64,000 nucleotides of DNA from Lachnospiraceae bacterium G41. GTDB lineage: Bacteria > Bacillota > Clostridia > Lachnospirales > Lachnospiraceae. The notes beneath the pieces are model-generated. The model was not told the origin of the DNA. It saw nothing but the letters and a program-made list of their open reading frames with translations, and searched no databases. The translations under genes and the position numbers were made by a program. Location: assembly GCA_900100245.1 (NCBI GenBank), contig FNEU01000003.1, forward strand, positions 1-64,000, read 5' to 3'. Positions 1 to 7,693 of the stretch are shown here, piece after piece. Every line of letters begins with the position of its first letter. Position 1 is the first letter of the stretch.

Positions 1-195
1 CTGATGCTTTTCGATAAACACGCAAACCTCAAGTACAAGTTCGGCAATAGACATTTCTGGGCTGAGGGATACTACGTGAGCACAGTCGGACTCAACGAGG
101 CAACAATCAAAAAATACATTCAGGAGCAAGAGAACCACGATATCGCGATGGATAAACTGAGTGTGAAAGAGTATGAAGACCCCTTCAAGGGGTAG
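1..195 (+). CDS. tnpA: IS200/IS605-family transposase TnpA, C-terminal part (cut by window edge)
   Basis: The open frame runs in from the window edge, so only the last 64 or so codons are visible. TnpA is the HUH/Y1 single-strand transposase that cuts and joins IS200/IS605 ends through a 5'-phosphotyrosine. Numbering from the first visible Met (base 4), the conserved core reads FWAEGYYVSTVG followed by helix residues Y38-I-Q-E-Q42. This matches the family's catalytic Tyr and the Gln four residues later that helps bind metal. The HUH histidines lie outside the window. The stop is followed by a run of hairpins, as expected at the right end of such an element. No tnpB follows, so this is IS200-like on this side. 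Identification is by recalled family motifs. Confidence 0.88.
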   Translation: MMLFDKHANLKYKFGNRHFWAEGYYVSTVGLNEATIKKYIQEQENHDIAMDKLSVKEYEDPFKG

Positions 196-336
196 CAAAG
201 TAATACAACTGCCCTTTCAAGGGCAGCGACGAGTCAAAGGCAGTTTGGCTTGAACAAAGAGAAAGCCAGCGTCTTTAGGCGCTGGCCGGTATCACCCCCT
301 TATAGGGGCGAGCAAACCACCCGTTTGACGGGTGGT
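180..336 (+). repeat. Five tandem hairpins downstream of tnpA
   Basis: Five separate inverted repeats follow each other: 180-192 (CCCC/GGGG around the tnpA stop), 209-226 (CTGCCC/GGGCAG), 265-286 (GCCAGCG/CGCTGGC), 296-308 (CCCCT/AGGGG) and 316-336 (ACCACCCGT/ACGGGTGGT). The last is probably the transposon end. The others could form a structured transcript or stop read-through; no function is shown. Confidence 0.75.
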
Positions 337-385
337 CATGATTTTATAAAAGTTTACATAAAATATGGCATATATTTGATTTTAG

Positions 386-394
386 TGTTATAAT
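386..394 (+). promoter_or_regulatory. Extended -10 promoter for the COG2509 flavoprotein gene
   Basis: TG-t-TATAAT gives an extended -10 element (TATAAT at 389-394), 34 bases before the chosen start at 428. The -35 region at 366-371 (TGGCAT) is weak, as is common with extended -10 promoters. It lies just outside the IS end. Confidence 0.55.
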
Positions 395-427
395 TTAATG
401 GATAATGGGCAAGAATGGGGGATTAGC

Positions 428-1801
428 ATGAAATATGACATTATTATCGTCGGCGCGGGCCCCGGAGGTATATTCTCGGCGTTCGAACTGACAAAGTTAA
501 ACAGCAATCTTAAAATAGCGATTTTTGAGGCGGGCAATCCGCTTGAAAAGAGAAAATGTCCGATTGACGGAGTTAAGGTCAAAAACTGTATCAAATGCCC
601 GACATGTGCCATAATGAACGGCTTTGGCGGCGCAGGTGCTTTTTCGGACGGAAAATATAATATTACCAATCAGTTCGGCGGTTCGCTCTACGAGTATATC
701 GGCAAAAACGAAGCCATTGATCTGATGAAATATGTTGACGAGATTAACCTAAAATACGGCGGCGAAGGCACCAGGCTTTATTCAACCGCAGATACCAAGA
801 TTAAGAAGATGTGCCTTGAAAACGGCCTTCATCTTCTTGATGCGCAGGTTCGTCATTTAGGTACGGATATCAACTACATCGTGCTCGAGAACCTCTACAA
901 CTATCTGAAAGACAGAGTTGAGTTCTTCTTCAGAACACCCGTTGAAAGGGTTGAAAAGAATGACGGCGGATATACCATCATTACCGCTGACGGAAGTTAT
1001 GACTGCGACAAATGCATCATTTCCGTAGGCAGATCGGGCAGTAAATGGATGGAGACGGTTTGTAACGATCTGGACATTCCGACCAAGTCAAACCGTGTGG
1101 ATATAGGTGTCAGAGTGGAACTTCCCGCAGAGATTTTCTCATCGTTAACAGATGAACTCTACGAGAGCAAAATCGTTTACAGAACGGCTAAATTTGAGGA
1201 CCTTGTCAGAACCTTCTGTATGAATCCTCATGGCGCTGTCGTAAATGAAAATACAAACGGTATCATCACCGTTAACGGACACAGCTACGAAGATCCCGCG
1301 AAACATACGGAAAATACCAACTTTGCTCTCCTCGTGTCAAAGCATTTTTCCGAGCCTTTCAAAGACAGTAACGGATACGGCGAAAGTATCGCAAGACTTT
1401 CGAATATGCTTGGTGGCGGTGTAATAGTACAGCGTTTTGGCGATCTTACCAGAGGAAGACGAAGCAATGCCGAGAGAATCAGCGAAGGTTATGTAACACC
1501 CACGCTCGCCGCAACACCCGGCGATTTAAGCCTCGTAATTCCCAAGAGAATCCTCGACGGAATCATCGAGATGATTTATGCGCTCGATAAAATTTGCCCC
1601 GGTACGGCAAACGACGATACACTTCTTTACGGCGTGGAAGTTAAATTCTACAACATGGAAGTTGAAATCGACAAAAACCTTGAGACACGCAACAAAGGCC
1701 TCTTTGTAATCGGTGACGGTTCGGGCGTGACCCATTCGCTTTCACATGCATCCGCAAGCGGCGTGTATGTTGCAAGATATATAGCAGAGTCGATGAAATA
1801 A
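428..1801 (+). CDS. COG2509-type FAD-dependent dehydrogenase (uncharacterised)
   Basis: A 457-residue flavoprotein of the uncharacterised FAD-dependent dehydrogenase group COG2509. The N-terminus is a Rossmann beta-alpha-beta fold with the dinucleotide motif GAGPGG (residues about 9-14) and a GFGGAGAFSDGK segment near 60-75. A C-terminal FAD-closing motif, FVIGDGSGVTHSLSHA, is typical of the glutathione-reductase superfamily. An earlier in-frame ATG at 398 exists, but the GGGGG run at 416-421 sits 7 bases before the ATG at 428, so I chose 428. Substrate is unknown. Two cysteine-containing stretches (CPIDGVKVKNCIKCPTC) near residue 50 resemble the group's conserved Cys cluster. It may be co-transcribed with the thioesterase 62 bases downstream. 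Confidence 0.85.
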   Translation: MKYDIIIVGAGPGGIFSAFELTKLNSNLKIAIFEAGNPLEKRKCPIDGVKVKNCIKCPTCAIMNGFGGAGAFSDGKYNITNQFGGSLYEYIGKNEAIDLMKYVDEINLKYGGEGTRLYSTADTKIKKMCLENGLHLLDAQVRHLGTDINYIVLENLYNYLKDRVEFFFRTPVERVEKNDGGYTIITADGSYDCDKCIISVGRSGSKWMETVCNDLDIPTKSNRVDIGVRVELPAEIFSSLTDELYESKIVYRTAKFEDLVRTFCMNPHGAVVNENTNGIITVNGHSYEDPAKHTENTNFALLVSKHFSEPFKDSNGYGESIARLSNMLGGGVIVQRFGDLTRGRRSNAERISEGYVTPTLAATPGDLSLVIPKRILDGIIEMIYALDKICPGTANDDTLLYGVEVKFYNMEVEIDKNLETRNKGLFVIGDGSGVTHSLSHASASGVYVARYIAESMK

Positions 1802-1863
1802 ATTTTAAGCCGTATCTTTTATGAGAAGGGCTCCTAAAATAAATGAAAAAGAGAAATGAATAA

Positions 1864-2259
1864 ATGACAGACATTAACGAAATCAGACAGTTCTTTGAAA
1901 ACGACAGATATGCCACCGAAAACGGAATGGTGATTGATTCGGTGGGAGACAAGACGGCAGTATGCAGTCTTAAAATTGATAAAAGACATATGAATGCGGT
2001 CGGAAATGTTATGGGAGGCGTATATTTTACGCTTGCGGATTTTACCTTTGCGGTAGCAACCAACCATGACGAACCGGGCATCGTGTCTTTAAGCTCAACC
2101 ATTACTTTTAATGCAATTGCCAAGGGCGAAAAGATTATTTGCGAAGCAAAGCAGATTAAGTGGGGCAGGACAACCTGCGTTTACGAAATGTCTTTGACAG
2201 ACGAGAACGGAAACCTTTTGGCAACGGTTTTAACCACGGGCTACAATACCCGCAAGTAA
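1864..2259 (+). CDS. PaaI-type hotdog-fold thioesterase
   Basis: A 131-residue single hotdog domain, the usual size for PaaI/YbgC-like acyl-CoA thioesterases. The signature H42-M-N44-x2-G47...G51-G52...L-A-D59 matches the HxNxxGxxHGGxxxxLAD pattern, with Asp59 in the position of the catalytic acidic residue. Members hydrolyse acyl- or aryl-CoA thioesters and work as tetramers in the cytosol; the substrate here cannot be read from sequence. The ribosome binding site is only a purine run (AAAAAGAGAAATG). It sits between the flavoprotein gene and the wall hydrolase gene, 42 bases before the latter. Confidence 0.85.
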   Translation: MTDINEIRQFFENDRYATENGMVIDSVGDKTAVCSLKIDKRHMNAVGNVMGGVYFTLADFTFAVATNHDEPGIVSLSSTITFNAIAKGEKIICEAKQIKWGRTTCVYEMSLTDENGNLLATVLTTGYNTRK

Positions 2260-2301
2260 ACAGAGAACAATCCACAGGCGTTAACTTTAAGGAGACGGAA
2301 C

Positions 2302-3399
2302 ATGTTAAGATTGGGAAAGGTATTCAGCATAACCAAAATAAGTGCAATTCAGACGGCGGCTTTAAGTGCGCTCTTTTTTGCCATCTTTATAACTTCATAC
2401 AGCAGTATGGCAGCCACTGACACCGAAATGGGCGAGTGGGAAAACACCAAAATCCGCCAGCAGGCTGTGTTTAACGCATCCATAGGAATGGATTCCTATG
2501 AGGTTGCAGAGGCACAGATAACAGGCGTTTCCAGACAGATGGAACTTGAAGACGGCTGCAACAAAGAGGTAATAAGCCCCGAAGCACAGCTTTTAATGGA
2601 TATAAGCAATACTCTTGGCGGCCAGATTGGTATCGCGTGCTGCGATTCATACGTAAATGTACGTACGGCTCCCGATGTAAATGCCGAACCTACTGCAAAA
2701 GTTTATGACGGAGCAGTTGTATTCATAAATGAAAAAGACGGAGACTGGTTCAGAATAAAATCCGGTAATGCCGAAGGCTATGTAATGTCCCAGTACTTCC
2801 TTTACGGAGAGCATCTTGCAGAGCAGATTCTCATGGACGAGCCTTATACCAGAGAAGAACTTCTCGTGGAAAAAAGCTTTACGGTCGGCATCACACTTGA
2901 GGAAGAGGAAGCAATCAGACTTGCCAAGGAAGAGGAAGAGCGTAAGGAAAGAGAAAGAATCGCCAAAGAGCAGGAAGCTGCAAGAAAGGCTGCAATGGCA
3001 GCTGGCAATGCATATTCTCTCGAAGATACAACACAGCTTAGAAAAGATTTGGTTAACTACGCTTGCCAGTTCGTAGGACTTAAGTATGTAATGGGTGGCA
3101 ACTCCCTTGAAACCGGTACCGACTGCTCGGGCTTCACGAAACTTATCTATGCACACTTCGGATACGGCATCGACAGAACGCCTTCCGGACAGTACAACAA
3201 CAACGGTAAGCTCGTATCCTACGCGGAAGCACAGCCCGGCGATATCATTATCTACGGTAAAAACGGCGTTTGTACACATGCTGCAATTTACATCGGCGAC
3301 GGAAAAATTGTTCATGCAGCAAACAGCCGACAGAATACATACATCGGTAATGCAACTTATAACACAATTATGGGTGTTAAGAATATTATCGATCAATAA
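2302..3399 (+). CDS. Secreted SH3b-NlpC/P60 peptidoglycan endopeptidase
   Basis: A 365-residue exported cell-wall hydrolase. The N-terminus has a hydrophobic segment (about 15-35) ending in an Ala-rich cleavage-like region. A bacterial SH3 domain follows at about 110-165 (VNVRTAPDVNAEPTAKVYDG...WFRIKSG). A highly charged Glu/Lys/Arg linker (about 200-235) is predicted helical or coiled coil. The C-terminal NlpC/P60 domain (about 245-365) has the full catalytic set: Cys275 in TDCSGF, His326 in CTHAAIYIG and a third residue, His338, in IVHAA. It should cut stem peptides, usually between D-Glu and the diamino acid. AAGGAGACGG before the start is a good ribosome binding site. A frame of 249 codons on the other strand is a shadow. 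Confidence 0.93.
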   Translation: MLRLGKVFSITKISAIQTAALSALFFAIFITSYSSMAATDTEMGEWENTKIRQQAVFNASIGMDSYEVAEAQITGVSRQMELEDGCNKEVISPEAQLLMDISNTLGGQIGIACCDSYVNVRTAPDVNAEPTAKVYDGAVVFINEKDGDWFRIKSGNAEGYVMSQYFLYGEHLAEQILMDEPYTREELLVEKSFTVGITLEEEEAIRLAKEEEERKERERIAKEQEAARKAAMAAGNAYSLEDTTQLRKDLVNYACQFVGLKYVMGGNSLETGTDCSGFTKLIYAHFGYGIDRTPSGQYNNNGKLVSYAEAQPGDIIIYGKNGVCTHAAIYIGDGKIVHAANSRQNTYIGNATYNTIMGVKNIIDQ

Positions 3400-3417
3400 A
3401 GAAAACGGAAACGAAGA

Positions 3418-4851
3418 ATGATAAAACTGCCCGAAGAATTTGAAAGCCGAATGAAAGAAATGCTCGGCGACGAGTATGAAGATTTCAGGGCATCATATGA
3501 TGAAAAAAAGAAAACCGGCATCAGGGTAAACACCCTAAAGATGCCGGTTGAAGATTTTAAAAGAATATTTCCGTATGAACTGACGCCGGTTTTGTGGTGT
3601 GACACAGGCTTTGAAGCGGCTTCCGACGAGAAATACGGACGAAGCGCACTTCATGATGCAGGCGCATTTTACATGCAGGAGCCCTCGGCCATGGCCGTTG
3701 CTGCAAGCATAGCGGGAATATGCGATTTAAAGGGCAAAAAGGTTTTGGATCTTTGCGCAGCTCCCGGCGGTAAATCCACCCAGCTTGCTTCGTTCATGGG
3801 CGGCGAAGGAATACTTGTTTCAAACGAAATCAACCGCGACAGGGCAAATATTCTATCGTCCAACATCGAGCGATGCGGCATTGGAAATGCAGTGGTCTTA
3901 AACGAAACTCCCGAGAAAATCGCGTTGGTTTTTGAAGAATTTTTCGATGTAGTCGTTGTGGACGCGCCCTGCTCAGGCGAAGGAATGTTTCGAAAAGACG
4001 AAACGGCCATAAAAGAGTGGAGCAGCGACAACGTAAAAATGTGTGCCGAAAGGCAAAAAGACATTTTGGACGAAGCCGTAAAAACGGTTGCGCCGAACGG
4101 ATATCTGGTTTATTCGACCTGCACCTTTGCTCCCGCTGAGGATGAGGAACAGATAATAAATTTCTTACAGAGATACCCCGAATTTGAGATCGCAGACGTT
4201 CCGAATTTTAAATATTTTGACTGCGGAAATTCAGAGTGGGTTTCCACTGACGACAATAAAGAAGCGATTAAAAAATGCGCCAGACTCTGGCCTCATAAAA
4301 TAAACGGCGAAGGCCATTTTATCTGCATCTTAAAACGCGCGGACGGCGATAATTTCGAAACCATAAAAGAAACAGAATCCGGCAAAAAGAAAAAAGGCGC
4401 AGACAAAAATCCAAACAGAGAAATCCGTGCGGACAAGAAAGCCGGAGAGATGATTACTTCTTTTATGAGGGAAAATTTAAAGGATTTCGAATTCGACCGG
4501 GACAGGACAGTCTGCTTTAAGGATTCGGTATATCTTCTTCCCGAAGGATTTGAAAAGAACTTAAAAGGCCTGAAGGTCGTACGTCCGGGACTACATCTCG
4601 GAGATATTAAAAAAGACAGATTTGAGCCCTCACATTCGCTTGCAATGTTTTTATCGAAGAGAAAAGCAAAACGTGCAGTTGAACTAAACGAGGATGAAGC
4701 GTTAAAATTCAGACACGGCGAAGAGTTAAGGAAAGAAAGTGAAAACGGCTGGACGCTTGTGTGCGTTGGCGGCGTATCGCTTGGGTGGTGCAAGGCAGTA
4801 AACGGAAGCCTTAAAAACCACTATCCGAAAGGGCTTAGAATAAAGTATTAA
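3418..4851 (+). CDS. rsmF: RsmF/NOL1-Sun family rRNA (cytosine-5) methyltransferase
   Basis: A 477-residue SAM-dependent RNA m5C methyltransferase. The SAM-binding motif DLCAAPGGKSTQLA lies at about 108-121. The two family cysteines are present: Cys185 in DAPCSGEGMF (product release) and Cys235 in YSTCTFAPAEDEE (nucleophile attacking C6). After a charged Lys/Glu-rich linker (about 305-340), a C-terminal domain (about 345-477) resembles the RsmF-type PUA-like region. This favours RsmF (16S C1407) over RsmB, which instead has an N-terminal NusB-like domain. The start has only a purine-rich leader (GGAAACGAAGA). It begins 18 bases after the wall hydrolase stop. Confidence 0.87.
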   Translation: MIKLPEEFESRMKEMLGDEYEDFRASYDEKKKTGIRVNTLKMPVEDFKRIFPYELTPVLWCDTGFEAASDEKYGRSALHDAGAFYMQEPSAMAVAASIAGICDLKGKKVLDLCAAPGGKSTQLASFMGGEGILVSNEINRDRANILSSNIERCGIGNAVVLNETPEKIALVFEEFFDVVVVDAPCSGEGMFRKDETAIKEWSSDNVKMCAERQKDILDEAVKTVAPNGYLVYSTCTFAPAEDEEQIINFLQRYPEFEIADVPNFKYFDCGNSEWVSTDDNKEAIKKCARLWPHKINGEGHFICILKRADGDNFETIKETESGKKKKGADKNPNREIRADKKAGEMITSFMRENLKDFEFDRDRTVCFKDSVYLLPEGFEKNLKGLKVVRPGLHLGDIKKDRFEPSHSLAMFLSKRKAKRAVELNEDEALKFRHGEELRKESENGWTLVCVGGVSLGWCKAVNGSLKNHYPKGLRIKY

Positions 4852-4865
4852 AGAAAGGCAACAAA

Positions 4866-5822
4866 GTGAAAACAAAAGTTTACATAGACGGAAGCGAAGG
4901 AACAACGGGATTACGAATTAACGAACGTTTTGAAAACAGGGACGATGTGGAAATTCTCCATATCGATTCCGACAAAAGAAAAGATCCCGAAGAAAGAGCA
5001 AAATTCATCAATGCATCGGACATTACATTCCTCTGTCTTCCCGACGCGGCAGCAATTGAAGCGGTAGGTCTCATTGACAAGGATAACGACAAGACGGTTA
5101 TCATCGATACATCAACCGCTCACAGAACCGACGAAGGCTGGGCATACGGACTTCCCGAACTCGGAAGCACATTCAGGGAAAACATTCGCACGGGCAATAG
5201 AATCGCAGTTCCCGGCTGCTACGCATCAGGCTTTATAATGGATGTTTACCCCATGGTAAATAAGGGATACATCGCAAACGATTACCCCGTATGCGTCAAT
5301 GCACTTTCAGGCTACTCGGGAGCAGGCAAAAAGGGTATCGCAATGTACGAAGCCGAAGACAAAAAGAACGAGTTATACGCTCCGAGAATGTATGCGCTTT
5401 CGCAGAATCACAAGCACCTAAAAGAAATGAAAAAGATCGCAGGCCTTGCGAATACACCGCTATTTGTGCCTGTAGTCGATGATTATTACTGCGGAATGAT
5501 TGTAACATTCCCCGTATATACAAACCTTATGACGAAGAAAGCCACTCCAGAAGATGTGAGAGAGATGTTCGCTGAATTCTACGCAGGAGAACAGTTCATA
5601 AAAGTAATGCCCTTCGGCTCAGAAGAAGAACTCGGCAATTTCTTCCACGCAAACGACTACGCAGGAAGAGATGATGCGAAGATTTACATCACGGGTAACG
5701 AAGACAGAATCCTTATAACATCCATCTTCGACAACCTTGGCAAAGGTGCCTCGGGCGCAGCCATCCAGTGCATGAATATCCGCCTCGGCTTACCCGAAGA
5801 AACAGGCCTTAACCTTGGCTAA
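4866..5822 (+). CDS. argC: N-acetyl-gamma-glutamyl-phosphate reductase (short, type 2 form)
   Basis: A 318-residue protein of the short ArgC class. It reduces N-acetylglutamyl 5-phosphate to the semialdehyde with NADPH, the third step of arginine synthesis. The N-terminus has the nucleotide-binding YIDGSEGTTGLRI segment (TTGLRI is diagnostic). The catalytic cysteine is Cys118 in VPGCYASGF, and the later H-K-H-L-K-E-M motif fits the active-site region. The start is GTG, preceded by AAAGAAAGG at a suitable distance; no in-frame ATG is nearby. No other arg gene lies within the window, so the rest of the pathway must be encoded elsewhere. It is 14 bases downstream of rsmF and probably co-transcribed. 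Confidence 0.93.
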   Translation: MKTKVYIDGSEGTTGLRINERFENRDDVEILHIDSDKRKDPEERAKFINASDITFLCLPDAAAIEAVGLIDKDNDKTVIIDTSTAHRTDEGWAYGLPELGSTFRENIRTGNRIAVPGCYASGFIMDVYPMVNKGYIANDYPVCVNALSGYSGAGKKGIAMYEAEDKKNELYAPRMYALSQNHKHLKEMKKIAGLANTPLFVPVVDDYYCGMIVTFPVYTNLMTKKATPEDVREMFAEFYAGEQFIKVMPFGSEEELGNFFHANDYAGRDDAKIYITGNEDRILITSIFDNLGKGASGAAIQCMNIRLGLPEETGLNLG

Positions 5823-5882
5823 AATTTTTATCATAAAAAATACAAACCTGAAACGTATAATTGAAAAGAGGAAATAATAAAA

Positions 5883-6791
5883 ATGCTTTTAATACTTACA
5901 CTTCTTGGAATAATCTCTGCCGCAGTATCATACATCGTTTGCAGATGGTATGCACTGCCCCTGCCCTGGAATTTCCTTGTTGCCATAGGACTTCTTTTAG
6001 CGGGAATCATCCTTTGGGAGGTTATTTACTGGGTAGTTCTTTATCTTTGGTCACTTTTTATCAACAAGAAAAAAGAAGTTACGAAGCCTTCTAAGTTTTA
6101 TAAATGGATTTTTACCGAATCTACGAGAATCGGACTGTTTTTCCTTAATGTGCATGTTCACGTTGAAGGTGCGGAAAAGCTTCCCAAGCCCGGCACGAGA
6201 TTCTTAGTAGTAGCAAATCATCTTTCAAATTACGATCCCATGAGTGTAATTTACGCACTCAGAAAACATATGCTTGTCTTTGTCAGCAAGCCTGAAAACT
6301 TCAACATTCCTCTTACCGGAGCCATGATGCACAAATCAGGCTTTATGGCCATCGACAGAGACCATGTTAAAAACGCACTTGTTACAATCAACAAGGCAGC
6401 AGGCTATATCAAAGATGATTTGACCAGCGTGTTTATCTTCCCCGAAGGAACGAGAAACAGAACGCAGAAGCCTCTTTTAGAGTTTAAAAACGGTGCTTTT
6501 AAGATTGCAACCAAGGCAAACTGCCCCGTGGTTATCATTGCAATCAGCGGCACAGAATTTGTAAAGAAAAGAATTCCGAGAAGATCGGATGTTTATTTAA
6601 AAATCGTTGATGTCGTACCTGCAGAAAAGGTAAAAGAGTTAAATACCGCAGGTCTTTCCGAGCATGCATTCAAGCTTATTTACGAGAATATTACACACGG
6701 CAAGGATGAAAACGGCAATCCTATCGATCCCGAGGCAATAATACCGGGTGTTAAGAAGGAAGAGAAAAAGGAAGAAAAGACGGAAGAATAA
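5883..6791 (+). CDS. plsC: 1-acyl-sn-glycerol-3-phosphate acyltransferase
   Basis: A 302-residue membrane acyltransferase that adds the second acyl chain to lysophosphatidic acid, giving phosphatidic acid. Two hydrophobic segments occupy residues about 1-60. The acyltransferase block I is N112-H113-LSNY-D118 (the HX4D catalytic dyad), and block III is F186-PEGTRNR, which binds the glycerol phosphate. The C-terminus is a Lys/Glu-rich tail (VKKEEKKEEKTEE). The start is supported by GAGGAAATAATAAAA. A TATAAT at 5856-5861 could serve as a -10 but has no good -35. Confidence 0.92.
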   Translation: MLLILTLLGIISAAVSYIVCRWYALPLPWNFLVAIGLLLAGIILWEVIYWVVLYLWSLFINKKKEVTKPSKFYKWIFTESTRIGLFFLNVHVHVEGAEKLPKPGTRFLVVANHLSNYDPMSVIYALRKHMLVFVSKPENFNIPLTGAMMHKSGFMAIDRDHVKNALVTINKAAGYIKDDLTSVFIFPEGTRNRTQKPLLEFKNGAFKIATKANCPVVIIAISGTEFVKKRIPRRSDVYLKIVDVVPAEKVKELNTAGLSEHAFKLIYENITHGKDENGNPIDPEAIIPGVKKEEKKEEKTEE

Positions 6792-6817
6792 ATCCGTTTA
6801 TGGAGTGGGGGAAAAAC

Positions 6818-7672
6818 ATGGAAAGAAAAGACGCTAATTTTTTCTCGGCACAAATAAGATTATGGGCAGGAATTTTTGATTACAAGGGAAGAAGCACCAG
6901 AAAAGAATACTGGTTTGCTTTTCTGTTCCATTTTGGTTTGGGAGTTCTTGCATTTTTCGGCATGCTGATTTCCTCGGCAATATTCCTGCTGCAGGATTTT
7001 GTTGATGCCTCAATTCTTTTGAATATAGTTCATTTCATTCTGCTTATTCCCGCAGTTTTGATTCTTATATATCTCGGCCTTTCAATTATCCCCTGGATTG
7101 CGCTTACGGTCAGAAGACTGCGCGATGCCGGAAAGAGCGGCTGGTGGACCATCCTTCTTTTATTCGTCGGAATCGGTCATATAATTCTTTTAATCCTCTG
7201 TGCTCTCGGTTCAGCCGTGGTAGGAGTTGCATTCTTTGCGGCCAACAACATTCAGCCGTCTGTATACGGACCGCCCGAATGGTTTGATCCGGATGTTAAC
7301 ATTAATGACGGTGTATACGGACCTCCCGGACCCGATATATTTAACCCGGACGATAACGAAACTCCGACCGTATACGGACCCCCGGAATGGTTTGACGATG
7401 ACGACGATTTCGATCCTTCGATAAACGACTCTGAGCCGTTATACGGACCACCGCCCTTTGACGAGGACGATTACGACCCGAACATCAATCAGAACGAAGA
7501 TGTATACGGACCTCCCGAATGGCTCAACGATCCCGATGAGTACGATCCCGAGGTTAATCTTAACGAAGATGTCTACGGACCTCCCGAGTGGTTTGAGGAA
7601 AACGAAAACGATTTTGATGTCGATTTAAATATGGAACCCACGGTTTACGGACCGCCTGACTGGTTCGAATAA
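6818..7672 (+). CDS. DUF805 membrane protein with acidic C-terminal YGPP(E)W(F) repeats
   Basis: A 284-residue protein. Residues 1-145 are a DUF805-type membrane domain: FDYKGRSTRKEYW before the first segment, three hydrophobic stretches (about 34-58, 69-98, 111-142), and LTVRRLRDAGKSGWW between the second and third. Residues 148-284 are very acidic and hold seven YGPP units (Tyr150, 167, 186, 209, 230, 253 and 277). Most read VYGPPEWF/L and are followed by Asp/Asn-rich spacers; the protein ends four residues after the last unit. An in-frame ATG at 6800 is possible, but GGAGTGGGGG sits just before the ATG at 6818. The next gene is a radical SAM/SPASM enzyme 21 bases downstream, so the repeats may be its substrate (inference). 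The membrane domain's own function is unknown. Confidence 0.88.
   Translation: MERKDANFFSAQIRLWAGIFDYKGRSTRKEYWFAFLFHFGLGVLAFFGMLISSAIFLLQDFVDASILLNIVHFILLIPAVLILIYLGLSIIPWIALTVRRLRDAGKSGWWTILLLFVGIGHIILLILCALGSAVVGVAFFAANNIQPSVYGPPEWFDPDVNINDGVYGPPGPDIFNPDDNETPTVYGPPEWFDDDDDFDPSINDSEPLYGPPPFDEDDYDPNINQNEDVYGPPEWLNDPDEYDPEVNLNEDVYGPPEWFEENENDFDVDLNMEPTVYGPPDWFE
7265..7672 (+). repeat. Seven in-frame YGPP-encoding repeats
   Basis: Seven degenerate units with spacings of 17, 19, 23, 21, 23 and 24 codons encode (V/L)YGPP, mostly followed by EWF, EWL or DWF. The codons differ between units (TATACGGACCG, TATACGGACCT, TTTACGGACCG), so the amino-acid motif is kept while the DNA has drifted. Confidence 0.9.
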
Positions 7673-7693
7673 AAGATACGTTTGGAGAAAAAG

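Larger units (their letters stand above)
1..345 (+). mobile_element. Right part of an IS200/IS605-type element
   Basis: This covers the tnpA 3' end plus about 150 bases of hairpin-rich DNA ending in a 9-bp stem with a TTG loop (316-336), which fits the right-end imperfect palindrome that TnpA recognises. The exact end is not visible from sequence alone; cleavage is probably within about 15 bases after the last hairpin. The left end is outside the window. Confidence 0.7.

Noticed and set aside
2647-3396. 249-codon minus-strand frame
   Set aside because: It lies wholly antisense to the NlpC/P60 gene, whose catalytic residues are intact; no ribosome binding site.
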